Of a DNA stretch of 64,000 bases, positions 8,926 to 18,029 are shown one piece after another (position 1 is the stretch's first letter; every line of letters begins with the position of its first letter). The notes under the pieces were generated by a model, which saw nothing but the letters and a program-made list of their open reading frames with translations, made no database searches and was not told where the DNA came from. The stretch is taken from assembly GCF_001445575.1 (NCBI RefSeq), contig NZ_CP013200.1, positions 1,798,001 to 1,862,000 of the forward strand. Reading direction: 5' to 3'. Source of the DNA: Arthrobacter alpinus. GTDB taxonomy: Bacteria > Actinomycetota > Actinomycetes > Actinomycetales > Micrococcaceae. The translations under genes were made by a program, and so were the position numbers.

Positions 8926-9282
8926 ATGCGCGAGCCCGCCTGGCGACGGACCGGAAAAACGCCCGATTACCGATTTTCACTAGCCAATGAGCGCACGTTC
9001 CTGGCGTGGGTGCGGACCGCGCTGGCGCTCTTGGCCGGCGCCGTGGCCATCGACCAGCTGGCCCCTGAAATTGCCCCTCCTGTGATTCGAGTCATCCTGT
9101 GCATGGTGTTGGCGGTCATTGGCGCTGTGCTGGCCATTGTCAGCTACCGGCGTTGGGCGCACCAGGAACAGGCGATGCGCAACGATGAGGAACTGCCACA
9201 TTCGTGGCTCATGCTGAGCATGACAGTTATTGTCTCGCTCGCCGGCATCATTTTTGCCGTGCTGATTATGGTCAAGCGCTAA
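8926..9282 (+). CDS. DUF202 (YidH-type) membrane protein 1
   Basis: A 118-residue protein with the family hallmark 'FSLANERTFLAWVRTALALLAGAVA', followed by two more transmembrane segments. Shine-Dalgarno gaggaga lies 5' of ATG 8926. The stop (9280-9282) is one base before the next DUF202 gene, so the pair is an operon. The function of DUF202 proteins is unknown. Adjacent tandem copies that probably assemble together are common. Confidence 0.9.
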   Translation: MREPAWRRTGKTPDYRFSLANERTFLAWVRTALALLAGAVAIDQLAPEIAPPVIRVILCMVLAVIGAVLAIVSYRRWAHQEQAMRNDEELPHSWLMLSMTVIVSLAGIIFAVLIMVKR

Positions 9283-9283
9283 C

Positions 9284-9679
9284 ATGGCTCCCTCGCCGGC
9301 ACCTGTCAGGGACCCCGGGCTGCAACCCGAGCGCACGGCATTGTCCTGGCGCCGCACCGTCATGAGCGCCGTGGTGGCCAGTATTCTCATTTGGCGCGGC
9401 TGGTTCCATTCGCTGAACGGGGGCGGGGCTGGTGGCCATTTGGCCGCTGGCGACAGCGCCCAAGCGGTGGGTCTAGGTATTTGCGCCGCCATCGCCTGCC
9501 TGACCACCATCACCTTGGTGGTGTGTGCGGTGGTCCGGATCCGGTTGCTCCATGCCGGTGTTGGCGCCCTCGAGTCCGAGCATCACATTGGCGTTCCGAC
9601 TCTTATATTACGTACAGCTTCGACCGCTATAGTGGCTCTGGCTGCAGCCACTGTGTGTGCGTTGGCGCTCGGGATGTAA
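9284..9679 (+). CDS. DUF202 membrane protein 2
   Basis: A 131-residue partner of the preceding gene. 'RDPGLQPERTALSWRRTVMSA' replaces the LANERTFLAWxR motif of the first copy, which is the usual second form of the domain, and it is followed by two or three transmembrane segments. The start is one base after the previous stop, indicating translational coupling. The two copies are only distantly alike, so the pair is old rather than a recent duplication. Confidence 0.88.
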   Translation: MAPSPAPVRDPGLQPERTALSWRRTVMSAVVASILIWRGWFHSLNGGGAGGHLAAGDSAQAVGLGICAAIACLTTITLVVCAVVRIRLLHAGVGALESEHHIGVPTLILRTASTAIVALAAATVCALALGM

Positions 9680-9771
9680 CGCGCTTCCCTGAAAGCCGGC
9701 CCCCGTCTCACAGTGCCTAGTCTCACAGCAGCCCCACATTTTTTGTTACCAATGCGAAGGATTTTAACCTC

Positions 9772-10704
9772 ATGACTTCATCCGGAACGGCCACGGCCCC
9801 GGTGCAGGCTTACCCGCTCATTACGCGCATCGCCATTGAAGGGCTGGGCAGCTTTTTCATTGTGTTCGCTGGCCTGGGCACGGCACTGTTCAGCCCGGCC
9901 GGTTCCGGGGCAACCATTGGCTTCGCCTATGGCTTGGCGATGGTGGCTGCCATTATTTCCTTTGGCCACGTCTCCAACGGTTACTTCAACCCGGCATTTT
10001 CCCTCGGCATGGCCGTTGCTGGACGCCTGAAGTTCTCCGCAGCGGTGTTCTACATGGTGGCTCAGACGGTAGGCGCCGTCTTGGCCTCGGTGGTCTGGCT
10101 GGCCATGATGAAGGTTATGCCCGCCGGCGCCACCCCTGAGACACCGCAGCTTTTCGGCGCCCTGGCCAATGGCTTCGACGCACATTCACCCTCGCAGGTG
10201 CCCATGATTGGTGTCCTGATCGTGGAGCTAGTCGCGGTCGGCGTCCTGACGGCCATGCTCCTCGGCGCTACCTCGGCCCGCAATAAGACCACCATGGGCC
10301 CCATAGCTATTGGTCTGGCCTTCGCCGTGGCCGTTGCCATCACAATGCCGCTGAGCAACGGCTCACTGAACCCGGCCCGCGCCACCTCGGTAGTCTTCCT
10401 TGCTGAGTCGTGGGCCGCCGGACAGCTGTGGCTGTTCTGGCTTGCGCCGCTGTTTGGTGCAACCCTGGCTGCCGTCATCTACCGCGCCTTTGCACCGTCA
10501 CAGTTGTTGACCGTGTCTGAACAAGTGCCTGATTCAGTGCCTGTAACAGTGCCTGCAACGAACGGCATCGTGGCTCCTGCCGCCACCGAAGCTCCCATTG
10601 CTGTTGCCGCCACCGAAGCCCCTGTTAATCCTGCGGCCACCACGCTGGCCAAGGACACAGGAATCGACGACGCCCAGGCTTTCTTCGACGCACCCAAGAA
10701 GTAG
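9772..10704 (+). CDS. Aquaporin / glycerol facilitator family channel with C-terminal extension
   Basis: A six-helix MIP channel with both half-helix motifs: 'NPAF' near residue 73 and 'NPAR' near residue 201. The N-terminus ('IAIEGLGSFFIVFAGLGTALF') is the family's first helix. The last 70 or so residues are a low-complexity Pro/Val/Ala/Thr tail with repeats such as 'VAATEAP', and no channel role is apparent. Water or small-solute selectivity cannot be judged safely. Shine-Dalgarno gaagga lies about 10 bases 5' of ATG 9772. A clear terminator follows (10749-10792). Confidence 0.9.
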   Translation: MTSSGTATAPVQAYPLITRIAIEGLGSFFIVFAGLGTALFSPAGSGATIGFAYGLAMVAAIISFGHVSNGYFNPAFSLGMAVAGRLKFSAAVFYMVAQTVGAVLASVVWLAMMKVMPAGATPETPQLFGALANGFDAHSPSQVPMIGVLIVELVAVGVLTAMLLGATSARNKTTMGPIAIGLAFAVAVAITMPLSNGSLNPARATSVVFLAESWAAGQLWLFWLAPLFGATLAAVIYRAFAPSQLLTVSEQVPDSVPVTVPATNGIVAPAATEAPIAVAATEAPVNPAATTLAKDTGIDDAQAFFDAPKK

Positions 10705-10748
10705 TCCACGCCGGTCTCAGTCCGGTCTCAGGACTTTCATACCGGCAT

Positions 10749-10792
10749 TGACCGGCGGCAAGCGGGGTGAAATCCTCCCGTGCCGCCGGTCA
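10749..10792 (+). terminator. Stem-loop terminator after the aquaporin gene
   Basis: tgaccggcggca (10749-10760) pairs perfectly with tgccgccggtca (10781-10792), followed by a modest T-rich run (ttgttgttt). It lies 45 bases after the aquaporin stop and 27 before the SdpI-like gene. Confidence 0.75.
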
Positions 10793-10818
10793 TTGTTGTT
10801 TGGGGTTAGGGTTGCAGG

Positions 10819-11193
10819 ATGCTGATCTTTTCCTTGCTTCTGCTGGCCGTGTGTTCACTGGGCATGGCAGCGTTGACCCATGCGTGTGCGCTCGGCAAGA
10901 TCAGGGTCAACCCTCTCGTGGGGATTCGGACAAGCAAAACCATGGTCGGCGATGTTTCATGGCGGGCCGGGCACGCTGCAGCGGTTCAACCCATGTGGGT
11001 CAGTGGGATCGCAGCGGCCGCCATTTCGCTGGCTGGTTTGCTGTTCCTGGACGCCCCCGGAACCCAAATGGTCATGGTGGTGCTGGCCTGCGCGCTGCTG
11101 GTGATGGCAATTGTGTACGGGACCAAACTGGCCAACGTGGCCGCCGTCGAAGCGCTCATCGTGGAAAAACCACGCCGCGGCAGCAACCGCTAA
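10819..11193 (+). CDS. SdpI-like membrane protein
   Basis: A 124-residue protein with three hydrophobic segments and the motif 'VNPLVGIRTSKTM', then 'WRAGHAAA', which is the SdpI/YhfL-family signature (NxxxGxRTxxT with a WxxxHxxA). Family members include an immunity protein against a secreted toxin in Bacillus, but most actinobacterial members have no known role. No toxin gene is adjacent. A basic C-terminus follows the last helix. Confidence 0.8.
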   Translation: MLIFSLLLLAVCSLGMAALTHACALGKIRVNPLVGIRTSKTMVGDVSWRAGHAAAVQPMWVSGIAAAAISLAGLLFLDAPGTQMVMVVLACALLVMAIVYGTKLANVAAVEALIVEKPRRGSNR

Positions 11194-11335
11194 ATCTGGT
11201 ACTCAGCCAGCCGGTACTCAGGAGGCGGCCAGGCCCGCAACGATTGGCTCCAGCAGCTTCCCTGCACCTCACTTCTGTGTGGTCCCCAAGTGCGCGTGGT
11301 CAGCGAATGTCGGTACCCTCCGATACCTTGGAAGC

Positions 11336-12526
11336 ATGAAGCTTCTGCACACCTCAGATTGGCATTTGGGACGCTCCTTCCACGGCGTTGGAACCCTGGC
11401 GGCGCAACGGCGCTTTGCCGACCAGCTCCTTGACACCGTCACGGCTGAAAGTATCGACGTGGTCCTGGTGGCCGGTGATGTGTATGACCGTGCGCTCCCC
11501 AGCGTTGACGTGGTGAACCTCTTCGATGACATCCTGGCCCGGCTCAATGCTGCCGGCGTGCAGGTGATTGTCACGAGTGGCAATCACGATTCCGCCACGC
11601 GGCTCGGCTTTGGTGGACGGCTACTGGAGAGCGCCGGCGTTCATTTGCGCACGCGCATAGCCGATCTGGCCACACCCATCTTGCTCCCTCTGGACGGGCA
11701 GGCTGGCGGAGCAGACAGCGGTGTAGACCGCGGGCCCATACTTGCCATTTACGGCATCCCCTATCTGGAGCCCAGACTGGTCGCAGAAGAATTGGGTGTA
11801 GAGCACGGCACCCATTTCAGTGTGACCGAGGCAGCCGTGAAGCTCATTGTTGCGGACCTCGCCACTCGTCCGCCCGGAACTCCGTCCGTTGTGCTCGCCC
11901 ACACCTTTGCCAGCGGCGGCATCACCTCGGCCAGCGAACGTGAACTGTCCATAGGCGGCGTGGGTGCCGTTCCGCTGGACCTCTTTGACCCCTTCAGTTA
12001 CACCGCGTTGGGCCATCTGCATGGCCCGCAGCGGCTGAGTGAGTCCGTTCGATACTCCGGATCACCCCTGCCGTACTCCTTCTCCGAGGCCGCTCACCAC
12101 AAGGGTGCCTGGCTGCTGGAGATCACCGAGGCGGGATTGGGCAAGGTCACCAAGGTGGACTGGGCTCCCGAACGGGCCCTGAGTATTCTCAAAGGTAAGC
12201 TCGAGGATCTGCTGGCCGAGGATAAGTGGGCTCTGGATGAGGCCAATTACTGCCAGATCACGCTGACTGACAATGACCGCCCGGAGCTAGCCATGGAGCG
12301 GCTACGCAGCCGCTTCCCGCACACCTTGGTGCTCATGTTTGACCCTGAAATTGCCCGCGACGCGAACAAGCAAAGTTACGGATCCCGAATCGCTGCGGCC
12401 ACGGATGAGCTGGAATTGTGCTGTGGATTCCTGGACCATGTGCGTCACCGCCCCGCGAACGACGACGAACAACAGCTCTTGCGCGCAGCCTTGGCTTCCG
12501 CACGGGAAGAGGAGGCGGCACGATGA
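11336..12526 (+). CDS. sbcD: Exonuclease SbcCD subunit D (Mre11-like)
   Basis: Calcineurin-like nuclease subunit that with SbcC opens hairpins and trims double-strand ends. Motifs are 'HTSDWHLG' (D8, H10), 'VAGDVYDRALP', 'SGNHDSATRL' and 'ALGHLHGPQ', giving the full metal set. The product is 396 residues. ATG 11336 is chosen because the motif should lie within a few residues of the start; the frame is open further upstream without homology. The stop overlaps the sbcC start (ATGA, 12523-12526), so the subunits are coupled. Confidence 0.95.
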   Translation: MKLLHTSDWHLGRSFHGVGTLAAQRRFADQLLDTVTAESIDVVLVAGDVYDRALPSVDVVNLFDDILARLNAAGVQVIVTSGNHDSATRLGFGGRLLESAGVHLRTRIADLATPILLPLDGQAGGADSGVDRGPILAIYGIPYLEPRLVAEELGVEHGTHFSVTEAAVKLIVADLATRPPGTPSVVLAHTFASGGITSASERELSIGGVGAVPLDLFDPFSYTALGHLHGPQRLSESVRYSGSPLPYSFSEAAHHKGAWLLEITEAGLGKVTKVDWAPERALSILKGKLEDLLAEDKWALDEANYCQITLTDNDRPELAMERLRSRFPHTLVLMFDPEIARDANKQSYGSRIAAATDELELCCGFLDHVRHRPANDDEQQLLRAALASAREEEAAR

Positions 12527-15500
12527 GAATCCATCGTTTGGAGATCCAGGCTTTTGGTCCCTTTGCCGGACGGGAAATCATTGATTTTGATGTGTTGGGC
12601 GCCCAGGGGCTGTTCCTGCTCAATGGATCCACCGGAGCCGGAAAAACCAGCATTCTCGATGCCATCGCGTATGCACTCTACGGGCAAGTCCCCGGTTCCA
12701 GAGCCGGCAGCACGGGCCAGCTGCGCAGCCACCATGCAGCCGATGGTGTGGCCCCTGAAGTGGTGTGCGAATTTACTGCCGGTGGCCGCCGGCTTGAAGT
12801 TCAACGCAGCCCCGAATGGATGCGGCCCGTTAAACGTGGAACCGGCACTACTCGCGAACAGGCAAGCACTCAGCTGCGGGAGAAGACTGACGCGGGCTGG
12901 GAAGTGAAATCAACGCGTAACGATGAAGCAGCCAGCGAGATCCATCAGCTCCTGGGCATGAACATGGCCCAGTTCACCAAGGTGGTTCTGCTGGCCCAAG
13001 GTGATTTTGCTGCGTTCCTGCGCGCCACGGCCGCTGAACGCCAAACCTTGTTGCAACGGCTCTTTGGCACCGACATATATCAGGATATTGAAGTTCGCCT
13101 TGCTGCTGACTCCAGAGTGGCACAGGCCGCCGTGGCAGCAGGTCTCGGTGCCTTGGAAACCGCAGAGCGGGTGGCACGGAGCCAAAGCGCGCAGGTACTG
13201 GCACACGAGGCTGAGCATGCCGCGAGTGCAGCTGCGTTGAAAAGTGCAGATCTGGAAAGCGCAGACCCGGATAGTGCAGGGCTCTCAGAGGACGGCGCCG
13301 TTGCCGGACCGCCCACTAGCGAGCTGCACGGACTGGAACTGTTTGCCGTCCTGAAACAACAGCTGGCGCAGGCCGTCGCCCGCACCGGAGCTCACGCCGA
13401 ACAAACCCGGGACCAGACCGAAGCGCTGGTGCAGCTAGTCAATGCCGCACAAAGCCGGCGGAGTCGGCACATGGCGCTGGCGGCAGCGCTCGCCGAGCAA
13501 AGCCGGCTGAAGGATCTGAGCAGCCAAGAGGTCAAGTGGCGAGAGCAGCAGGACCGCCACCACCAGGCCCAGGTGCTGTCCGCCGTCGTGGGATCTGCAG
13601 CCAAGACGAACGTGGCGCTTGATCAGGCGCAGTCCCGGACTGATGCTGCGGCAGCCGGTTTCGACGCCAATGAGGTAGCCGGTGCAATCCTTGGCAAGGA
13701 TGCGGCCAGTGCTACCGCGGCCGATTTGGAAAGCCTGGACCGTGAGCTGACCAAGCAACTTGCCACCGTTGATGCAGCGCTGCCCGATGAAAAGAAGCAC
13801 CAGCAAAAGAGTGAACAGCTGGTTCACGATGAGGTAGCGCTGGCAGCGGCGCACACACAACAGCAGCTGCAGGGCGCGGCTGTGGCGGTCGCGAAAAACC
13901 GGATTGTGGACGTCCAGACTCGTCAGAACGAGTTGCGTGCTGGTAGCCAGAATGTTGAGCAGCGTGCTCAAAATGCCAAGGATGCTGCCCAATTAGTCGC
14001 CACCATCGAGGAATATCGCCACCACAGCACCGTGGTGGAACGGCTGGTCCTGGCCGAGACCGGGGCACGCGAGCACGCCGTCGCTGCCAAAGAGGACTGG
14101 CTAGAGGCGCTCAACCAACGCCTCAACCAGGCCGCCGGCCAGTTGGCGGAAATTCTGGTGGACGGGGAGCCTTGCCAAGTCTGCGGCAGCACCGTCCACC
14201 CAGATCCTTCGCCGCTGGCCGGAACCGGTGCCGATCTAGTCAAGGCGGAGAAGGCAGCTAAGAAAGTCTCAGACACCGCGGAAGCGGACGTTTCTACTGC
14301 CCGCACCAGACTGTCCGAGGCGCGAAACACCCTCGGAGTGTTGGCGGAACGCGGAGGTGCCGGCGACCTTGCACAGGCGCGTGCCGCCGTCGTCCTTAAA
14401 GAGCGCGAACTCCACGATGCCACGGCCGCGGTGGCAGAACTGGCAGCGTTGGACGCCGAATCAACAGCACTGCACAGCAGCGTTGAGCTGGCGCAAGCGG
14501 CCGTTACCGCGGCAGCTGAAGATGCCGCGTCGTTGACTGCTGGGCAGGACGCCCTGACCAGAGAAATCGCAGCTCTGGCCGAGCACCTCACAGTGGTGCG
14601 TGCCGGATACCGCTCTTTGAACGAACGGCGGCAGACGCTGTCCGGGGCTCAGGAACCCGGGGACGCACTGCTCGTGGCCTTGCGCCAGCAGGCAACGGCG
14701 AAAGCCGCGGCTCAGGAGGCCGCCGGCTCACTAGCGGAGGCCTTGGCTGATTCTGCATTTTCCGATGCGACTCAGGTGCGGGAGGCACTGTTGGCTCCTG
14801 CCGAAGCGGCCGCCGTAGAACGGCAGATCAAGGACCATGCCCAGGCGGTTGCCGTCAACATCGCCAGGCTGGCTGACCCCGACGTGGTGCTGGCCACGGA
14901 GGAAGCACAAGCGGGTGTCACGGCTCCGGACCAGAACTCCGTGGCGCAACTGGTGCAGGAGGCTGCTGTGGCCAAGGTCGCGGCGGAAGCCGGTGCGTTG
15001 GAGTGGGGGATGGCGCGCAACGCGGCTGCGCAGTTGCATGAGAGTGAAGCTGACTTTATTGCCTTGGAGGAAAAGGTGGGCCCCTTGCGGGATCGGGCCC
15101 AATTGCTGGCAGGACTGGCCGAGGCTGTACGTGGGGGAGGGGACAACAAATACAAGATGACGCTCAGTAGCTACGTGCTCGCCGCGCGGCTGGAACAAGT
15201 GGCTCTGGCAGCATCGCTGCGTCTGGCCACCATGAGCGATGCCCGTTACACCCTGCGGCACAGCGACGCGAAGAAAGGCAACCAGAAATCTGGGCTGGGC
15301 CTTGAAGTGGTGGACGAGTGGACGGGAATCAGCAGGGATACGGCCACGCTGTCCGGAGGAGAATCGTTCATGGCGTCACTGTCACTGGCGCTGGGGCTCT
15401 CCGATGTGGTGCAGCAGGAATCCGGCGGTCTGGACATTGAAACCTTGTTTGTCGATGAAGGCTTTGGCAGCCTCGATGAGCAAACTCTGGAGCAGGTCAT

Positions 15501-15669
15501 GGACGCCTTGGAGGGGCTGCGCGATGGCGGACGAATGGTGGGGCTGGTCAGCCACGTTGCCGAGATGAAGCAGCGCATCCCGTTGCATCTGCATGTTCAC
15601 AAGGGACGCAACGGTTCCACCGTGGAGCTGAAAATGGCGGGGGCACAGGCCGGGGCAGGGGCTTCCTGA
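12523..15669 (+). CDS. sbcC: Exonuclease SbcCD subunit C (Rad50-like SMC ATPase)
   Basis: A 1048-residue ATPase: Walker A 'NGSTGAGKTSILDAI' near residue 36, long Ala/Glu-rich coiled-coil arms, zinc hook 'CQVCGS' near residue 551, ABC signature 'LSGGESFMASLSLALGLSD' near 943 and Walker B 'ETLFVDEGFGSLDE' near 975. The two-half layout is complete, so the protein should be functional. Upstream frame beyond ATG 12523 lies inside sbcD. The coupling with sbcD implies stoichiometric production of the complex. SbcCD cleaves long palindromes, relevant here because several lie in this window. Confidence 0.95.
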   Translation: MRIHRLEIQAFGPFAGREIIDFDVLGAQGLFLLNGSTGAGKTSILDAIAYALYGQVPGSRAGSTGQLRSHHAADGVAPEVVCEFTAGGRRLEVQRSPEWMRPVKRGTGTTREQASTQLREKTDAGWEVKSTRNDEAASEIHQLLGMNMAQFTKVVLLAQGDFAAFLRATAAERQTLLQRLFGTDIYQDIEVRLAADSRVAQAAVAAGLGALETAERVARSQSAQVLAHEAEHAASAAALKSADLESADPDSAGLSEDGAVAGPPTSELHGLELFAVLKQQLAQAVARTGAHAEQTRDQTEALVQLVNAAQSRRSRHMALAAALAEQSRLKDLSSQEVKWREQQDRHHQAQVLSAVVGSAAKTNVALDQAQSRTDAAAAGFDANEVAGAILGKDAASATAADLESLDRELTKQLATVDAALPDEKKHQQKSEQLVHDEVALAAAHTQQQLQGAAVAVAKNRIVDVQTRQNELRAGSQNVEQRAQNAKDAAQLVATIEEYRHHSTVVERLVLAETGAREHAVAAKEDWLEALNQRLNQAAGQLAEILVDGEPCQVCGSTVHPDPSPLAGTGADLVKAEKAAKKVSDTAEADVSTARTRLSEARNTLGVLAERGGAGDLAQARAAVVLKERELHDATAAVAELAALDAESTALHSSVELAQAAVTAAAEDAASLTAGQDALTREIAALAEHLTVVRAGYRSLNERRQTLSGAQEPGDALLVALRQQATAKAAAQEAAGSLAEALADSAFSDATQVREALLAPAEAAAVERQIKDHAQAVAVNIARLADPDVVLATEEAQAGVTAPDQNSVAQLVQEAAVAKVAAEAGALEWGMARNAAAQLHESEADFIALEEKVGPLRDRAQLLAGLAEAVRGGGDNKYKMTLSSYVLAARLEQVALAASLRLATMSDARYTLRHSDAKKGNQKSGLGLEVVDEWTGISRDTATLSGGESFMASLSLALGLSDVVQQESGGLDIETLFVDEGFGSLDEQTLEQVMDALEGLRDGGRMVGLVSHVAEMKQRIPLHLHVHKGRNGSTVELKMAGAQAGAGAS

Positions 15670-15780
15670 ACGGGTAGACTTGCGAGGTCCTTACCTGACG
15701 AAACCGGTGTCTAGAACCGGCACAGGCCAGGACACAAGATTTCGTGAAAGCAGTTTGCCATTACCTCGTCATTAGAAAAC

Positions 15781-15810
15781 CCGTCCGCCCCTGAGCCTAA
15801 GGGCGGACGG
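15781..15810. terminator. Stem-loop after sbcC
   Basis: ccgtccgccc (15781-15790) and gggcggacgg (15801-15810) form a 10-bp perfect stem with a 10-base loop. Only weak T/C-rich sequence follows on the + strand (tattccc), so the terminator call is tentative. It could also act as 5' structure for the next gene, starting at 15828. Confidence 0.5.
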
Positions 15811-15827
15811 TATTCCCTTCTGCCCGC

Positions 15828-17057
15828 TTGGCTGGCGCTAGTTACATTCCGTTGGGCCTCTTTGCCCGAGTTCCGTTGGCCATGCTGACCATTGGTGTCT
15901 TGACGATGGTTACCCAGGTGAGCAACTCTTACGCCATTGGTGGTTTCGCCGCGGGGGCCATTGGCTTGGGAGCGGCCGTCGGTGCTCCGTTTGTGGGCTA
16001 TTTGGCTGACAGGCTCGGACAGAAGCACGTGTTGTTGGTGGCCGCCGTTGTCAACGCACTCCTGGTGGGAGCTGTGGTGCTGCTGGCTTATGCGCTGCTG
16101 CCGAGTGACGGGGCACGGTTGGCCGACGGCGCCACGCTCGTGGTCTTGTTCGCTGCACTACTGGCCGGAAGCACCTCACCACAGGTTGGCCCGCTCTCCC
16201 GCGTCCGGTGGATGGCGTTGAGTAAGAAGCTTCCCGCGAAGGAGCGGGGCCCGGCCGTGGACACCGCACTGTCCCTTGAAGGTACCGCCGATGAAGTGAC
16301 GTTCGTGCTGGGGCCTGCACTGGTGGGCTTGCTGGCATCGCTGCTGGCTCCGTGGCTGCCGCTGGTCTTGGCCGCCGTGATGACAGCCGTTCTGGTGAGT
16401 CTTTTTGCTCTCCACCCCACAGTGGAGGCGGTGGGTCCCCGCATGGCGGCCAGCAGCACCGTGGGCAATGCCGGCTACGTGACCAAGGAGAAGCCCAAGT
16501 GGCTTCTGGTGGCGGTTCCTGTGGTGGGAATGCTCTTCATGGGTACCTTTTTTGGTTCGGCCCAGACAGCTTTGACGGCCTTTACCGGAGTTCACGGATC
16601 AGTGGATCAGGCGGGCCTGATGTACGCCATCATGGGCTCCAGCTCCGCAGTGACCGCGTTGTCGGTGGCCTACTGGCCGGAGAAATTTAGCTATGTGTGG
16701 CGCTGGGTCCTGTCCGCCGGATTAATGGCCGCCGGTTCGGCAGCCTTCTTGCTGCCCACCTCCTTGGGGCAAATGGCGTGGGTACTGCTGCTGGTAGGCC
16801 TCTTTGTGGGGCCAGTGATGGTCTCGATCTTCAGCGTGGGCAGCAAGGTTGCCCCGCAGCAGTGGATGGGCACCGTCATGACAGCCCTGTCCAGCGGTAT
16901 TGTCGCCGGAACAGCTTTGGGCTCGGCAGTGTCAGGTTCCCTGGCCCAAAGCGTGGGATATTCTGCGGCGTTCGTGGTCCCGCTTGCAGCTGCGAGTGCC
17001 TTGTTCGTCCTTGGCCTGGTTTCGGCACTGGTGCTGCGGCGCCGTACAGCCAGCTAG
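15828..17057 (+). CDS. Major facilitator superfamily transporter
   Basis: A 409-residue protein with 11-12 hydrophobic segments, beginning 'GLFARVPLAMLTIGVLTMV' and including the loop 2-3 motif 'VGYLADRLGQKHVL' (G-x-x-x-D-R-x-G). This is an MFS antiporter or efflux pump of unknown substrate. The only start after the in-frame stop at 15798 is TTG 15828; no ATG occurs until the first helix, so TTG initiation, or a start slightly later, seems required. It converges with the alpha/beta-hydrolase gene 12 bases downstream, so the two ends nearly touch. Confidence 0.82.
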   Translation: MAGASYIPLGLFARVPLAMLTIGVLTMVTQVSNSYAIGGFAAGAIGLGAAVGAPFVGYLADRLGQKHVLLVAAVVNALLVGAVVLLAYALLPSDGARLADGATLVVLFAALLAGSTSPQVGPLSRVRWMALSKKLPAKERGPAVDTALSLEGTADEVTFVLGPALVGLLASLLAPWLPLVLAAVMTAVLVSLFALHPTVEAVGPRMAASSTVGNAGYVTKEKPKWLLVAVPVVGMLFMGTFFGSAQTALTAFTGVHGSVDQAGLMYAIMGSSSAVTALSVAYWPEKFSYVWRWVLSAGLMAAGSAAFLLPTSLGQMAWVLLLVGLFVGPVMVSIFSVGSKVAPQQWMGTVMTALSSGIVAGTALGSAVSGSLAQSVGYSAAFVVPLAAASALFVLGLVSALVLRRRTAS

Positions 17058-17069
17058 ATTACTGGCCCG

Positions 17070-17900
17070 CTATAGGGTGGGCCCATTCAGGAAGCTGAGT
17101 GCCGCATCCTTGAACTCACGCGAGGTCACCGTGTTGTTGTGGTTACGCCCGTCAATGACCACTTGCTGCGCGTTGGGGCTTAGCTCAGCAAGCCGGTTCA
17201 TGGTCCGGGCCCTCTCATCGAGGCTGCCAGCGACCAATAGAATGGGCATGCGCGGAACAGCATCCGTGGGGTCAAAAGGTTCCATTTTCACGGCCTGAAT
17301 CAGTGCCAGCAGGGCGAAGATGTCGTTGGACGGGATCAGCTGAGCCATGTTCAGTAACCAGGCGGTGGACTCGTCGGCAATGGGTGTTCCATCGTTGAGG
17401 AAGTCCTGCGCGGCGCCGAGATCAAAATCCGCCAGCGGATCCTCTGGGTTGGGTCCGCCCAGAACAATTTTTCGCACAAGCTCGTGTTGGGTGGCCCCAA
17501 ATTCCCAAGCCAGGCGTGCTCCCAGCGAATAGCCGATCAAATCCACGCCGCTGGTGGGATCGCCCGCGCGCAGTGGATGGATGCCGGTATCAATGAGTAT
17601 CTGGAGCAGGTCGGCCCTGATCTTCCCTGGTGTGTAGGAGTCAAGATCATAGGGTGCGGCGCTGTGGCCGTGCCCGGGCAAGTCAACGCTGATGACCCTG
17701 CGCCCGGCCTGATTCAGGGCCTTGACCCAGCCAGTCTTGACCCAGTTAAGTTCAACAGATGAAGCGAAGCCGTGAATGAGGAAGACCGGGGGCAGGGGAA
17801 CAGGAACCGCGGCGTCGAAAACCACCACATGGAGCCCGGCTTGGGCGCCTTCGATGTTGTGCGGAGATACCTCAGCGGCGTGCTTACCTGGGGAAGACAT
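17070..17900 (-). CDS. Alpha/beta hydrolase
   Basis: A 276-residue hydrolase with 'VFLIHGFASSVELNW' (oxyanion HG), 'ISVDLPGHGHSA', nucleophile elbow 'LIGYSLGARLAW' (G-x-S-x-G) near residue 124, a catalytic acid region around 'LVAGSLDERA' and the histidine in 'DGRNHNNT'. The triad looks intact. Substrate unknown: likely an esterase, lactonase or peptidase-type member. ATG 17900 is the only sensible start. It has no operon partner; its neighbours converge or are on the same strand after 130 bases. Confidence 0.85.
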   Translation of the reverse strand: MSSPGKHAAEVSPHNIEGAQAGLHVVVFDAAVPVPLPPVFLIHGFASSVELNWVKTGWVKALNQAGRRVISVDLPGHGHSAAPYDLDSYTPGKIRADLLQILIDTGIHPLRAGDPTSGVDLIGYSLGARLAWEFGATQHELVRKIVLGGPNPEDPLADFDLGAAQDFLNDGTPIADESTAWLLNMAQLIPSNDIFALLALIQAVKMEPFDPTDAVPRMPILLVAGSLDERARTMNRLAELSPNAQQVVIDGRNHNNTVTSREFKDAALSFLNGPTL

Positions 17901-18029
17901 GGGGCGAACCTTTCCCGCGGCGGGCTGTGCCGCCGTCGTAGCTCAACCATAGCGAAAACCACGGATGACTGTGGCACGGGCACGTCCATAATGCAGGAGT
18001 GTTACCGATGCTCCTTCACAGATGCAGGG